Below, one piece after another: positions 54,901 through 64,000 of a DNA stretch of 64,000 bases. Made by a program: the position numbers and the translations under genes. The first letter of the stretch is position 1. Each line of letters begins with the position of its first letter. The notes under the pieces were generated by a model, which had not been told where the DNA came from, searched no databases, and worked only from the letters and a program-made list of their open reading frames with translations. The stretch comes from Episyrphus balteatus (Eukaryota > Arthropoda > Insecta > Diptera > Syrphidae). The stretch lies in the NCBI RefSeq assembly GCF_945859705.1, contig NC_079134.1, positions 62,970,437 to 63,034,436 of the forward strand. The letters run 5' to 3'.

Positions 54901-55306
54901 GGGGACAAGAGTTAGCCATGGAGTTGCTTAGAGCTTTAGTGAGATTGTTGACTTCTAAGACAAGATCATCAGTATTAGAAGGGAAGATGTTGTCCTGATT
55001 ATTATAGCAGGTATGGAAAGTTTCCCTATATTTCTCCCAATAGGTTTTGCTGTAATTACGAAAACCAGTGGGTTTTATACATTCATCTTCGGGACTAAAT
55101 TGAATATACCTATGATCTGAGAATGAGTGATCATTAGATTCAGTCCAATTCCTTATCTTGTCGTGAATTGTTTGTGATATAAGGGTAATGTCCAATACCT
55201 CTTGTCGGTTCTTTGTGACAAAGGTAGGTTCATTACCAATATTACAAATAAGGAGACTAGTACTTAGAATAAAATCAAAAAGTGACTCACCTCTTTCATT
55301 TTCGTC
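54864..55306 (-). pseudogene. nLTR-A copy 2: endonuclease C-terminal part and linker
   Basis: Reads ENERGESLFDFILSTSLL, NEPTFVTKNRQEVLDITL, NWTESNDHSFSDHRYIQFSPEDE and the linker ending IIRGKKKPHW. It joins the upstream part (56129-56290) across an insertion bounded by a 12-bp repeat. Confidence 0.85.
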
Positions 55307-55318
55307 AGTACTCCCCCA

Positions 55319-56116
55319 AAAAAAAAATTTTTTTTATATTTTATTTCGGTTTTTGAAATTATTAGCTGTTTTCGTAGTTTTTGCTTTCACCTATCACATA
55401 TGTTTAAATGCAGTTTTATTGGTTTTTAATTGTTTTCATATATTGCATTCAAAAATTTGTGTATAAATCAAAAATTTTAATTTAAAAAAATTTTTTTTTT
55501 TAATTTTTGACGTTTTTATACGTTTGAATTTATTTTTCTCGAACTACAAAAGATATGTTTACAATATTTTTATTGAATTTTGTTTAAAAATTATTCACCT
55601 AAAAAATGAAATCAAAAAAGTTACAAACAAAAAAGGCTAAAGTATTTAATAATATTTATTTATTATAAAAACGGCAAAAATTTCAAATAGAAATTAAAAA
55701 AAATTTTTGAATGCAATATTTGAAAATAATTAAAAACCAATAAAACTGCATTTAAACATATGTGATAGGTGAAAGCAAAAACTACGAAAACAGCTAATAA
55801 TTTCAAAAACCGAAATAAAATATAAAAAAAATTTTTAACGGGAAATTTTGAATGTAATCTTTTAAAGGAACTATTTTCCAACCAGAATCAACAAACATTT
55901 TAAAAATAGATGATTTAACTCGAGAGAAAAAAAATTTTATGTATGAGTTAAAAATTTCCCATACAAATTTGTATGGGGAAAGTATGACCTTAGAGGCACG
56001 GGTTAATGACCTCCAAAAAATTTTTTTTTGCTAAATTCCCCTTATTTAGGCCGTAAACTTTCGATCTGGGGGGTGTCACCCCCGAAAACATCACTTTGGG
56101 AAATAACGGACACCCT
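55319..56116. mobile_element. 798-bp hairpin-containing insertion with 12-bp flanking duplication
   Basis: AGTACTCCCCCA occurs at 55307-55318 and again at 56117-56128, exactly where the endonuclease frame is broken. The insert has two long inverted arms (about 55327-55455 and 55704-55838, sharing GCATTTAAACATATGTGATAGGTGAAAGC) and an end GGACACCCT at 56108-56116. A run of A lies at the left border. No ORF of its own: frames in the arms are mirror copies. Confidence 0.8.
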
Positions 56117-56128
56117 AGTACTCCCCCA

Positions 56129-56290
56129 CACTGTGTGATGAGTATTAGCATCACTACCAATTACGAGATCTACTTTTTGGCTCGCTGCTGCTGCTATCAT
56201 TCGCCCAAGTGTCTCCCCCGGAGGCGGCCCACAATCATGGCCTAGATAAGCAGACGTATTCCAATATGTTAAGAGGGCTACAAAATAGGT
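56129..56290 (-). pseudogene. nLTR-A copy 2: endonuclease N-terminal part
   Basis: Reads TSAYLGHDCGPPPGETLGRMIAAAASQKVDLVIGSDANTHHTVWGST. The DANxHHxVWGS motif identifies the endonuclease; it equals 1615-1755 of copy 1. Confidence 0.85.
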
Positions 56291-56644
56291 TAGACAAATG
56301 TTAACCATAATATAAGCTTTTTTCGAAATTATAACGAAAATGTGTTTTTTAACAACTAGAATTTGAGTTTAACTGGCTGCCATTTTGTAGTAACTCACTT
56401 TAATACAATGAAATTACATACAACGGTAGAAAATATTATAAGGAAGAGAATGTATGTTTATTTTTTGGGCTACGACAAACTGGAGCAAAGATATAAGCTT
56501 AGAAGTAAAATATCCCAAAAAATACATTTTTGTGAATAACTCCCCTAAAAAGAATGATCAGGTGGTGAGAAATTTGGGTAAGCCTTTTAGATATATCCCT
56601 ATCGATTGATGAAATAAAAACTGATGGTGCCTCTGTGCGCTAGG

Positions 56645-56998
56645 TTAGGCCCTTTTTTCCGACGCTTTGACTGGAGTATTTCGGAAGAAATTTTTTTTTG
56701 CGTCCTTATCGGACACTGTGTTTTTGTTGGCGTCCTCTTCGGACACTGGGGTTTGATTCGTTCCCTTTTTGGGATCTACCGATGATGACGACTGGTCTGG
56801 AATAGAAGAGCTGCATGATGCATCAACCTCCATTGCTGAAAGTGCTTTGCATATTATGCCCAATTCATCCATCTTAGACTGAGCCGTATAGCCTGCAAGC
56901 CTTGCCATCTCCTCATCTTTCTTATAAATTTTGAGCAAAATGCTGTCAAAACCATACTGGATGACACCCCCGGTTGTAGCCAGAGAAAAAATGCCCAA
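56645..56998 (-). pseudogene. Possible ORF1 piece of nLTR-A copy 2
   Basis: A 117-codon frame with a Ser-rich middle and a repeated EEDANKN/DKDAKKN segment. It lies upstream of the endonuclease on the same strand, where ORF1 would be. No zinc knuckle is present, and it is not recognised as a family. Confidence 0.4.
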
Positions 56999-57599
56999 TA
57001 TACAAAATTATTTGATAACGGGAGAAAAAATTCAGATTATAATATTTAAATATATTTAAATTTTCTATGTGCTGAAAATTCGGGTGACTGCGGTATTCTG
57101 CGGCTGAATTGTAAAAGACTTGTTAGGTAAAGCGTTCAAATTTTCATACAAATAACAATAATTGCGGGATCTAGCAGGATACACAAAGAAATTTCTTTTC
57201 ATACATAAAATTTTTAAAAAATTATTTTTATTTTGTCCCCTTTTTGCTCACCACTAAAAAAATATTAAGGTAAAACAAATTTAATAAAAAAAATTGTATT
57301 TGAAATGTCTAATACCTGTTGTTTCTATATCCACCGCTATTTTTACCAGAAAAAAATTAAACACTGCAATATTAAGAAATAGCTAACACTGTCCCAAGAC
57401 CGCGCAAATCAGTCGTGTCTCACAAATTTTCAATGATTAAGTTCCAACCAATTTTTTTTTTGGTTTCTCGCAATTAGAGAAGAGTGGTTTTTTAGCCTGT
57501 TGTTTGTTGGAGTGTCCCCTACTTGTAGATTGCAATAATAATGGATATTTGTAAACTTTAATATTTTGACTTTTGGCCGCATAGATCATGCAAATATCT
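56999..57599. other. AT-rich spacer without recognised features
   Basis: It lies between the two ORF1-like pieces. It may contain decayed ORF1 or inserted DNA; no motif supports either. Confidence 0.4.
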
Positions 57600-57790
57600 C
57601 TATGTGCGCCGTTCCCGGAAGATTGTTTTTACTACTAGCATTAGGATTTGACCCCGTCCTGCTACTAGGAGACGTTTGCAAGGCTGTCGCTTCACTTGCT
57701 TGCGTAGGCTTTTCAGCTAACTTATAGCAAGTGGCCGGCAAGCCTTGCTTCCCACCATGTTTTCTTGGTTTTGTTTGCTTGTTATTTTAT
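57600..57790 (-). pseudogene. nLTR-A ORF1 N-terminal piece, second copy
   Basis: On the minus strand it encodes KLAEKPTQASEATALQTS, SRTGSNPNASSKNNLPGT, matching plus-strand 29100-29230. It marks the 5' region of nLTR-A copy 2. Confidence 0.7.
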
Positions 57791-57795
57791 TATAA

Positions 57796-58520
57796 GTGTT
57801 CATAGAAGGTCCCACGAGTAGAAACGGAAGAAAAAGGTCAGTCCTTACAATACTTCTGCTAGGCGATTTTAACCTCCCTAACATTGACTGGTTTCCATCA
57901 GAAGACGAGTCCTACTTCGAAGCTTCTTTAACTTCATCTCAACTGGAGCTCCAGAACTTGGATAATATTATCTCTACAGACTTACAGCAATTCAGCTGTA
58001 TTCAAAATTTTAAAAATCGATTACTCGATTTAGTCTTCTCATCTGACGCAGTTTATACAGTAGTGGTTCAATCTTCCTCTGCTATATCTAACATAGACCC
58101 TTACCATCCCCCAATTGACATATTTTTTTGACTTAGGAGGTCATTTACTTGTAAATAGTAATTCTCAATTCATATGAATTTGACTTTAGGAGAGCTAATT
58201 TTCATCAGTGATCTCATAAACTAAGTGCATCTGGTATTGAAAATATTTCAGTTTCGTGTGATGTTGAAAACGCGGTATCATATTTTTATAACGTTTTAAA
58301 TAGTCGTATAGCGGAGATAGTTCCCTTGAAAAGATCCAAATACACAACCATATGCCATCCATAGTATACCAAAGAACTTAAAATTCTCCGAAACAAAAGA
58401 AATAAAGCATGGAAAAATTACTTGAAAAATATGTCCCCCGAAAATCATGATTTATACATTTCTATTTTTGATAAGTTTAAAACTCTCTCCAATAACACTG
58501 TGTAACACTCAAAATATACG
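57796..58520 (+). pseudogene. CR1/jockey-like endonuclease fragment
   Basis: Reads LLLGDFNLPNIDW (about 57861-57899), LQQFSCIQNFKNRLLDLVFSS, IDPYHPPI, then in shifted frames VPLKRSKYTTY, TKELKILRNKRNKAWKNYLKN and ENHDLY. These are the C-terminal endonuclease blocks and linker of a CR1- or jockey-type element. Stops follow IDIFF (58130) and many after. No RT follows. Confidence 0.75.
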
Positions 58521-59736
58521 CGTGCGGAGACTTATCACGTTTTGTAGAGCTAGTCGCACTGCTTACGAAACGGTATTTAAAAAGTCCCTAAATATGGAGT
58601 TCGGGGCAAAAAACCTTCACCCATTGAAAAAATTCTAGCTTCGTCAAATTTCTACCTATTTTTGGTTTTTTTTTTTTTATAGTTTGGTTATAGAAGATCA
58701 TTATACCTTTTCAAAAATGTATAAAACATGTGATTCAGTTAAACCACCTAAAATGTATATTTGTATAAGCTGTCAAAGTTCAAAAATTCCATTTTTTTTT
58801 TGTGATTTTCCCAACTTCGACATCAATTTAAAGTATATGTTTTCAAAACAACATGCTGTTTTAAAAATATATTCTTAAATAATATTCATTTCCAAATAAA
58901 ACGAGGTATTTTTTATGAAAATCAGTTCAAAATTGGCTTAGAAAAAAAAATTTACGATTTCAACTCAGGCACAGAAATTCGAACGTTTGGGTATCGAACA
59001 AAAATGTTATTTTGGCACGTAGTACGATAACTTGGGCGTCAGGGTTTGATAACGGTTTTTTGTAGAGGAGTTCAATACAATCATTTTTTACTATGGGAGG
59101 GGGTCTATCTCCCCCCTTTAGGAGGGAAGGGTAATTTTATGAAAAAAAATATTAAAATAAAAAAAAAAATATTAAAAAACAACGGCAACACTTACAGTTA
59201 TAAATGATACCATTTCCGAAAGGCAGAATTGTACATTTAATTCTAAATTTTAAATAAAAAGTAAAAAAAATTAAAAAAAAAAAATAATTTCAAGAAATAA
59301 AATTTTTTGAATTTTTTTCTCTTGAAAAGTTTAGAGAAAAAACATTTATTTTTTGAATTTTTTTTTTTAAATTGTTTTTTTTGTTTCAAATTTAAGCTTT
59401 TTCTGGAGCAAAAATGTGGAATGTGAAAAAGCTAGGAAAAACAATTTCTTTTTCTCATTAAAAAATGAGAAAAAAATTGAGCTTTTCAGAGCAAAAAACG
59501 TGATCCTTTAATTTTTTCAAAAATTCGATCGAGTGAAACAAAAAAACGGCTGGCTGGATTAATTTGATTTTTTTTGTAGGGTTTTTGTGGACATATTGAA
59601 CTGTAAAAGGCACACTTAACATTAGTGGTTTCCTCAATATTTTCGATCTAGCGTTCGATTTTCCAAAAAACCACCAAAAGCCCTTTTTTTGTTGCATTTT
59701 TAAATTCATGTGAAAATAAGAAAAAAATTTTTTTTT
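58521..59736. other. AT-rich non-coding sequence
   Basis: A/T runs dominate from 59150 on. Open frames (58684-58878 and others) look like chance. No feature supported. Confidence 0.5.
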
Positions 59737-59884
59737 GGAAAAGCAATGGCTAGCCGTTAAGGAGAATTCATTCAAATTCAAGAATTTGAATGAATTCTCC
59801 TTAACGGCTAGCCATTGCTTTTCCAAAAAAAAATTTTTTTTGGAAAAGCAATGGCTAGCCGTTAAGGAGAATTCATTCAAATTC
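59737..59884. repeat. 43-bp unit present forward, inverted and forward again
   Basis: GGAAAAGCAATGGCTAGCCG... runs 59737-59779, its exact reverse complement 59782-59824 (2-bp spacer), and a third forward copy 59842-59884. I see no mismatch in the 43 bp. Confidence 0.95.
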
Positions 59885-60344
59885 TTGAAACCCACCTTTA
59901 ACTTTCTGTGCGATCATTGGTTGCTGAGATATCGATAATCAAACACAAAAGGATCCTTTTCCATTTGAAGACCGATATTTTGGCGAGAAGTGGACGTATC
60001 GAGGTGTTCAAAAACCCAAATTAAAGCTAAATGAACAAAGTATCCGATCCTTATAGTGGTTAAGCTAAAAAAAATTTTTCCACGCCCGTAGACCAAAAAA
60101 AAAATAAAAAAATTTTGAAAATTTTTTTGTTGCTGGTTTTTCTACGATTACTCAAAAACCGCAGAGGTTAAAAATTTTCAAAGTTCTAATCCAAAAACTA
60201 GACACTTGGAGCTACAATTTCCTTCTTTATCGATTTTTTGTACGACCATTTCTTTCGAAGTTACGGCCTGTTGAAATTTGCCCAAAAATTTGGAATTTTT
60301 TTTTGATCCCTTAATTTTTTCCAGTAGTGTATATATCAAGTTAT
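59885..60344. other. AT-rich non-coding sequence
   Basis: No open frame or repeat that I can name before the dispersed repeat at 60345. Confidence 0.5.
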
Positions 60345-60650
60345 GCATTCGTACAAAAAAAAAGTTGAGAAAACATTTTTCCATGACATTACGATGGTAG
60401 ACAATGCCAAAAAAGTGGGTCCCGGAAGTCCGTCTGTCTGTCTGTCAGTATGTCAGTCTGTCAGTCTGTCAGTCTGTCAGTCTGTCAGTCTGTCAGTCTG
60501 TCAGTCTGTCAGTCTGTCAGTCTGTCAGTCTGTCAGTCTGTCAGTCTGTCAGTCTGTCAGTCTGTCAGTCTGTATAAGGAGCTACAGCCTAAACGGATGG
60601 ACTGATTGATGTCAAAATTGGTATGCAGCGTGTTCAATTCAGAACGTTCT
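60345..60650. repeat. Dispersed repeat with expanded TCAGTCTG array
   Basis: The flanks CATGACATTACGATGGTAGACAATGCC and AGCTACAGCCTAAACGGATG match the copy at 48640-48740. At the position of CTGTATGTTTGTCTGTAT there, this copy carries about 140 bp of (TCAGTCTG)n (60432-60573), with a slightly irregular start. Confidence 0.85.
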
Positions 60651-61179
60651 ACCGGGGGGAACCACAAATGATTACGTGAAAAGCGTACTCCGTTTTTAGG
60701 GAGAATTGCGTACTCCGTTTTACGGAAAATTGCGGAACGCAAATTCTCCCTATTCTCGAACACGCCCATGTTTCGTTTCCTCCCGGTCCGAATTAAAAAT
60801 TGAACATTGCAGCCAACCTTAACCAATAAAACACCAGTCAATCACATTCATTCTCGCATCCATTCAAAGTTGTCATTCTCTCTTTCCATTTTCAACGTCA
60901 ACCAACCACCACCACACCACACAATTTGCGTTGCGAAGTAGTACCATTGAATAATTACAATACAAATAGAAGTGACACCGCAGATTACTCTGCAACTATA
61001 AGAGTACCGGAAGATAGATGAACTACATGTTTGCGCCTCAACTATTTTGTATTTTCGAGTTGAGTCTTAACTAATAATTTTTTTAAACCTTCATAAAAAA
61101 ATTAATAATTTATTATTATACATTTCAAAGAGCTTATATTGATATAAGTTTTCGTATTTTGAAAAGTCATATTAGTCTA

Positions 61180-61255
61180 GAGAACAAGGACGATGCCTTG
61201 TGCTCCTACTGGCCTAGGTTCGAATACCGGTAAAATTTGAAATTGTTTTTTTTTG
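61180..61255 (+). repeat. tRNA-like SINE-type head, first of a convergent pair
   Basis: TTAGTCTAGAGAACAAGG (A-box-like) and CCTAGGTTCGAATACCGG (B box), then AAATTGTTTTTTTT. The stems are too weak for a functional tRNA. Confidence 0.55.
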
Positions 61256-61317
61256 TTTTTGCGGAGATTTTTTTTGAGAAATTTAATTAATTTTTATTCT
61301 AGTAATGTAAAAAAAAA

Positions 61318-61410
61318 AAAAAACAATCTCAATTTCCCGTCAGATTCGAACCTAGGCAGGTAAACTTAACACACATTCACCTTATCCTCTAGGCTATCTC
61401 CACTTTTTGA
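61318..61410 (-). repeat. tRNA-like SINE-type head, second of a convergent pair
   Basis: On the minus strand GATAGCCTAGAGGATAAGG (A box) and CCTAGGTTCGAATCTGACGGG (B box), then a T run. Same family as 61180-61255. Confidence 0.55.
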
Positions 61411-61439
61411 AATAGGAAAACTTTTATCTATATGTATAA

Positions 61440-61535
61440 GCTGTTTAGGATTTGATTTTGGGTTGCTGGATTTGCTTTTGGATTGTTGGCTTTGCTTTTG
61501 GATTGTTGGCTTTGCTTTTGGATTGTTGGATTTGC
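61440..61535. repeat. Short tandem TTGGATTTGCTTTTGGA-type units
   Basis: About four units of 24 bp (GGATTGTTGGCTTTGCTTTT and variants) lie inside the TIR element. The minus-strand 60-codon frame over them is a low-complexity by-product. Confidence 0.8.
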
Positions 61536-61629
61536 TTTTTTTATTCAACGCACGATATTAGCGTCGATAATTTTACAGCGGAAGTTTCCCTGGGTGTCCA
61601 CTTCTATTTGTAATTATTCAATGGTAGTA

Positions 61630-63440
61630 CCTATGTACCTACTTAAATAATAAAAGGAAATCTTAAAACTAATAAACGAAATAAAAAGGAAAATTATACA
61701 AATTATAATTAATCAATTGAAAATAATAAAGTTAATTAAACAAAAAAAAAAAAACAACAAAAGGAAACAAAAATCTTTAAATATACCAAAATAGGGGAAA
61801 GCGCCTATGAGACGCAAAACTATGATACGCACGACTATGATACGTGTAACGATGTTACGAATTCAAATAATACGAACTTTTTTTTGTGTTGTTTTTGATC
61901 TGGCAACAGTAAGAGGAACGTTGTGAAATAATGACAATAATGAAACACAAGATGTCGTCGGTTCAAAGGAAAAACTCACTAAGTGCTACTGAAATCCTAT
62001 GTAGTTAGTGAGTTTTTCCTTTGGACCGACGATGTGTAATCAGATTGGTCAAACATTAATAAATAAACCAAGGAGAAGATGAGATTGGTTGAAATTTTTT
62101 TGATGAGGTTTCAGAGAATATGTATGAATACATACATGTGGACCTTGTAGGTTCTGATATTATGTGGAAATTTTTTTTCGAGATTTAGGTAGGTACTGTC
62201 CGTGCATCTGTGGGGTTGAAATTTTTGAAGGAGTTTTATGTGAGTTTACATTTTTTTAATGTAAGTACCCCGCATCAGTAGATGTACTTCAAACTTGAAA
62301 CTTTGCTTTATGAGACGTTGTATGGGTTTTTTTTAACAAAAAAATATGTAGAATTCTTTTTTCCCGTAAAATATTCTACATGCCGGTAAAATAATTATTG
62401 GTATATAAATGAAGCTAATTGCAATATTGCTGTGATTGAATGGACTCTCGGTCTAACAATAAAAGCACGCATTCGCCCGAGTGTATCTTCTAGGTGCCTA
62501 CTATGAAATTATGTAGGTACCTACAAAAAACGTTTTATAACATCATAACATGATTTCTTAGCGCAATAAGTTCGAGATGTTAAAGGACAACGGCAAATTG
62601 AAGGTGCTACCACCAAGCCTTATATGTGGAGCTTAAGGTATTCCACGGGTCGCAACGCAACCCGCTACCGCTCTGACAACCCACCTTTTTTGTTTAAAAA
62701 AATTTTTAAGACTTCTCATGTAAGTTTTTAAACTATCAAGCAAGATTTTAAGTCAAAAGTAATTCTACCAATCTAATAACTTGACATATTACAGTACCTA
62801 CTTAAGAAAAAAAGACGCAGCACCACCCCTTGCTAAAGAGGTCAGAGACATACTAAAAATTATTTAAAAAAAATAAACAAATTTGTATTTCAGTTTCAGT
62901 TGTTTCAATTTGGTGGGGGAGTTTCATTTTTGTTATTTATTTATCGAAGCAATCACCAATAAGAAATTTGAATTTTTTTTTTGTAGGTCTGAACATTTTT
63001 AAATATGTATTTGAAAAGTAATTTCTATTGGCTGGTTATTTTTATTTATTTAAATTTAAAGAAAGCCCCCACCTTGCGGAATCTACCGAAATGTGAACAT
63101 TTTGTTTCTTTAGTTTGTTTTTTTTTTTAGTGAGGAACTAACCTCCTTACAGAAAGGGTCTGCATATTTTTTCGTTATAAATAAAATCCGCGAATGGGTA
63201 GCATGTATTTGCTCCCAAAGCAAATGTATCCTATATTTTATTCAGGACATTGTAAAATTATTTTTTTTAAGAAGTAAGTAGGTACATATATAAGAAATAC
63301 TTATTATCATTTTAAATGGTCTGAGGATAAGAATTAGTTGCTTTGAGAAAAATCACAAGAAAAAGTTTTAGGAGCCTTAGAGCCACTTCTTAATTTGTTT
63401 AAGAAGTAAATATGTAAAAGGTAGATACATATGTATGTAT
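61630..63440. other. AT-rich non-coding region with one strong hairpin
   Basis: Apart from the hairpin at 61945-62037 and short GGTACCTAC/GTAGGTACC inverted motifs around 62490-62525, I see no gene or repeat I can support. Confidence 0.5.
61945..62037. repeat. Near-perfect hairpin, 32-bp stem
   Basis: TCGTCGGTTCAAAGGAAAAA and on to CACTAA pairs with TTAGTG...TTTTTCCTTTGGACCGACGA; one G-T-type position and one 5-base bulge near the base. The loop is 22 bases. Confidence 0.85.
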
Positions 63441-63444
63441 ATTA

Positions 63445-63967
63445 TACAAGGTGATTCAGGAGGAATCGAGGAATGTGCCAAAAATGTAGAGCGTGTGGAT
63501 TAGGTCGAGACAAGAAAAATATCGTACGGAAGGGGAGGGTTTATTTCGTCTCGTTTAGCGGGGAGGAGCAAATTAAAAAAAAAAAAAAAAAATCATGTGT
63601 GCAATTCACACGTGGTAGAAGTGAAACCTTAAAAAATCATTTTTCTTGAAAAAAATTGAAAAAATCTACCTATTTTTATTCTATCACCTTTAAATCCATG
63701 TTTTTTATATGACAACTTATATAAATTTTATATCATATGAAAGCTTTTTGTCTTAGCTCAAAATATATATATCGATCAGGTCTATGAGACATCTACAAAA
63801 AGAGCTAGAATTTTTTGAACTCGATCAATTTCCATAAAAAAAGCGAAAAAAACACGTATTTGTATCTTCTATTAAATGCATTTTTTCTCTAACAATCTAT
63901 AAAAAATTTTATACCATGTGAAAGCTTATTAATAAGCAATAATAATAAACAGTTGTTTCACCTTGTA
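63445..63967. mobile_element. TIR element (523 bp) with TA duplication
   Basis: The ends TACAAGGTGA...TCACCTTGTA are inverted and flanked by TA. No ORF of note. The AGGTGATTCAGGAGG start is reminiscent of ends of other short insect repeats such as ACAGGGTGTCCC at 45998. Confidence 0.65.
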
Positions 63968-64000
63968 TAATGATACATAAATCTTATTTCAAAGATGTCT

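Larger units (their letters stand above)
60944..61624. mobile_element. TIR element containing two convergent tRNA-like sequences
   Basis: The ends CCATTGAATAATTACAA are inverted, and arms continue with AAATAGAAGTG. TAGTA flanks it on both sides (60939-60943 and 61625-61629). Inside, 61180-61255 (plus) and 61318-61410 (minus) both have TAG(C/T)CTAGAG.A.AAGG and GCCTAGGTTCGAAT, an A box and a B box, each followed by a T run. No ORF for a transposase. Confidence 0.8.

Noticed and set aside
55188..55881. Two opposing ORFs of 92 and 72 codons sharing the same internal peptide
   Set aside because: They are mirror translations of the two arms of an inverted repeat, not two genes.
60343..60609. An ORF with a repeated SLSVCQSV peptide
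   Set aside because: It is the translation of the (TCAGTCTG)n array.

Overview
This window is an AT-rich, intergenic or heterochromatin-like stretch of an insect genome, most likely a fly. The evidence is short (58-nt) introns, the types of mobile elements present, and one recognisable host exon, the first exon of the RNA polymerase III repressor Maf1 (41093-41449, plus). Nearly everything else is transposable elements inserted into each other, so most long ORFs are retrotransposon genes or remains of them. Species assignment is inference; no database search was possible. LEFT THIRD (1-26100): an old non-LTR retrotransposon of an RNase H-bearing (LOA/I-like) family, called nLTR-A here, starts near 1150 and its 3' half resumes at 24753. 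Two elements split it. First is a complete Ty3/gypsy element (3335-9626) with two 541-bp LTRs in which I see no difference, a 4-bp CTAT duplication, a tRNA-Leu-type primer site, a Gag with an N-terminal SAP-like domain, and a Pol reached through a G_GGA_AAC minus-1 frameshift signal. Second is a 15.1-kb CACTA-like DNA transposon (9644-24750) with CACTGAG ends and a TG duplication; the retrotransposon reading frame closes up across it. The CACTA element carries an intron-containing transposase gene on the minus strand (about 23740 to 19013) and, facing it, a DUF4806-like exon and an acidic-protein ORF (11575-12113, plus). It has itself been invaded by a second, dead copy of the gypsy element (12301-18396), a solo LTR (20423-20935) and several inverted-repeat elements. 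MIDDLE (26100-41000): a 1.18-kb uninterrupted GAAT microsatellite, further nLTR-A pieces, a gag-only BEL/Pao element (29746-34099, minus, 350-bp LTRs, AGACC duplication, tRNA-Trp-type primer site) inserted in another nLTR-A copy, a tandemly duplicated BEL/Pao reverse-transcriptase fragment (35310-35964), and a dense cluster of fold-back elements (36000-40130). RIGHT (41000-64000): the Maf1 exon, a nested terminal-inverted-repeat (TIR) element (42130-43442), a CR1/jockey-like non-LTR remnant ending in an ACATT-repeat tail (43537-45830), a Ty1/copia 3' end (47433-48324), another non-LTR remnant (50440-52010), a minus-strand nLTR-A copy (52022-57790) interrupted by two inverted-repeat insertions, and AT-rich DNA with hairpins, two further TIR elements (60944-61624, 63445-63967) and simple repeats. 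HOW IT FITS TOGETHER: target-site duplications give an insertion order. nLTR-A is oldest; the CACTA-like and gypsy elements landed in its reverse transcriptase; gypsy copies and small TIR elements then landed inside the CACTA-like element, mostly in the large intron of its transposase gene. Gypsy copy 1 looks youngest and is the only element in the window with intact coding capacity.
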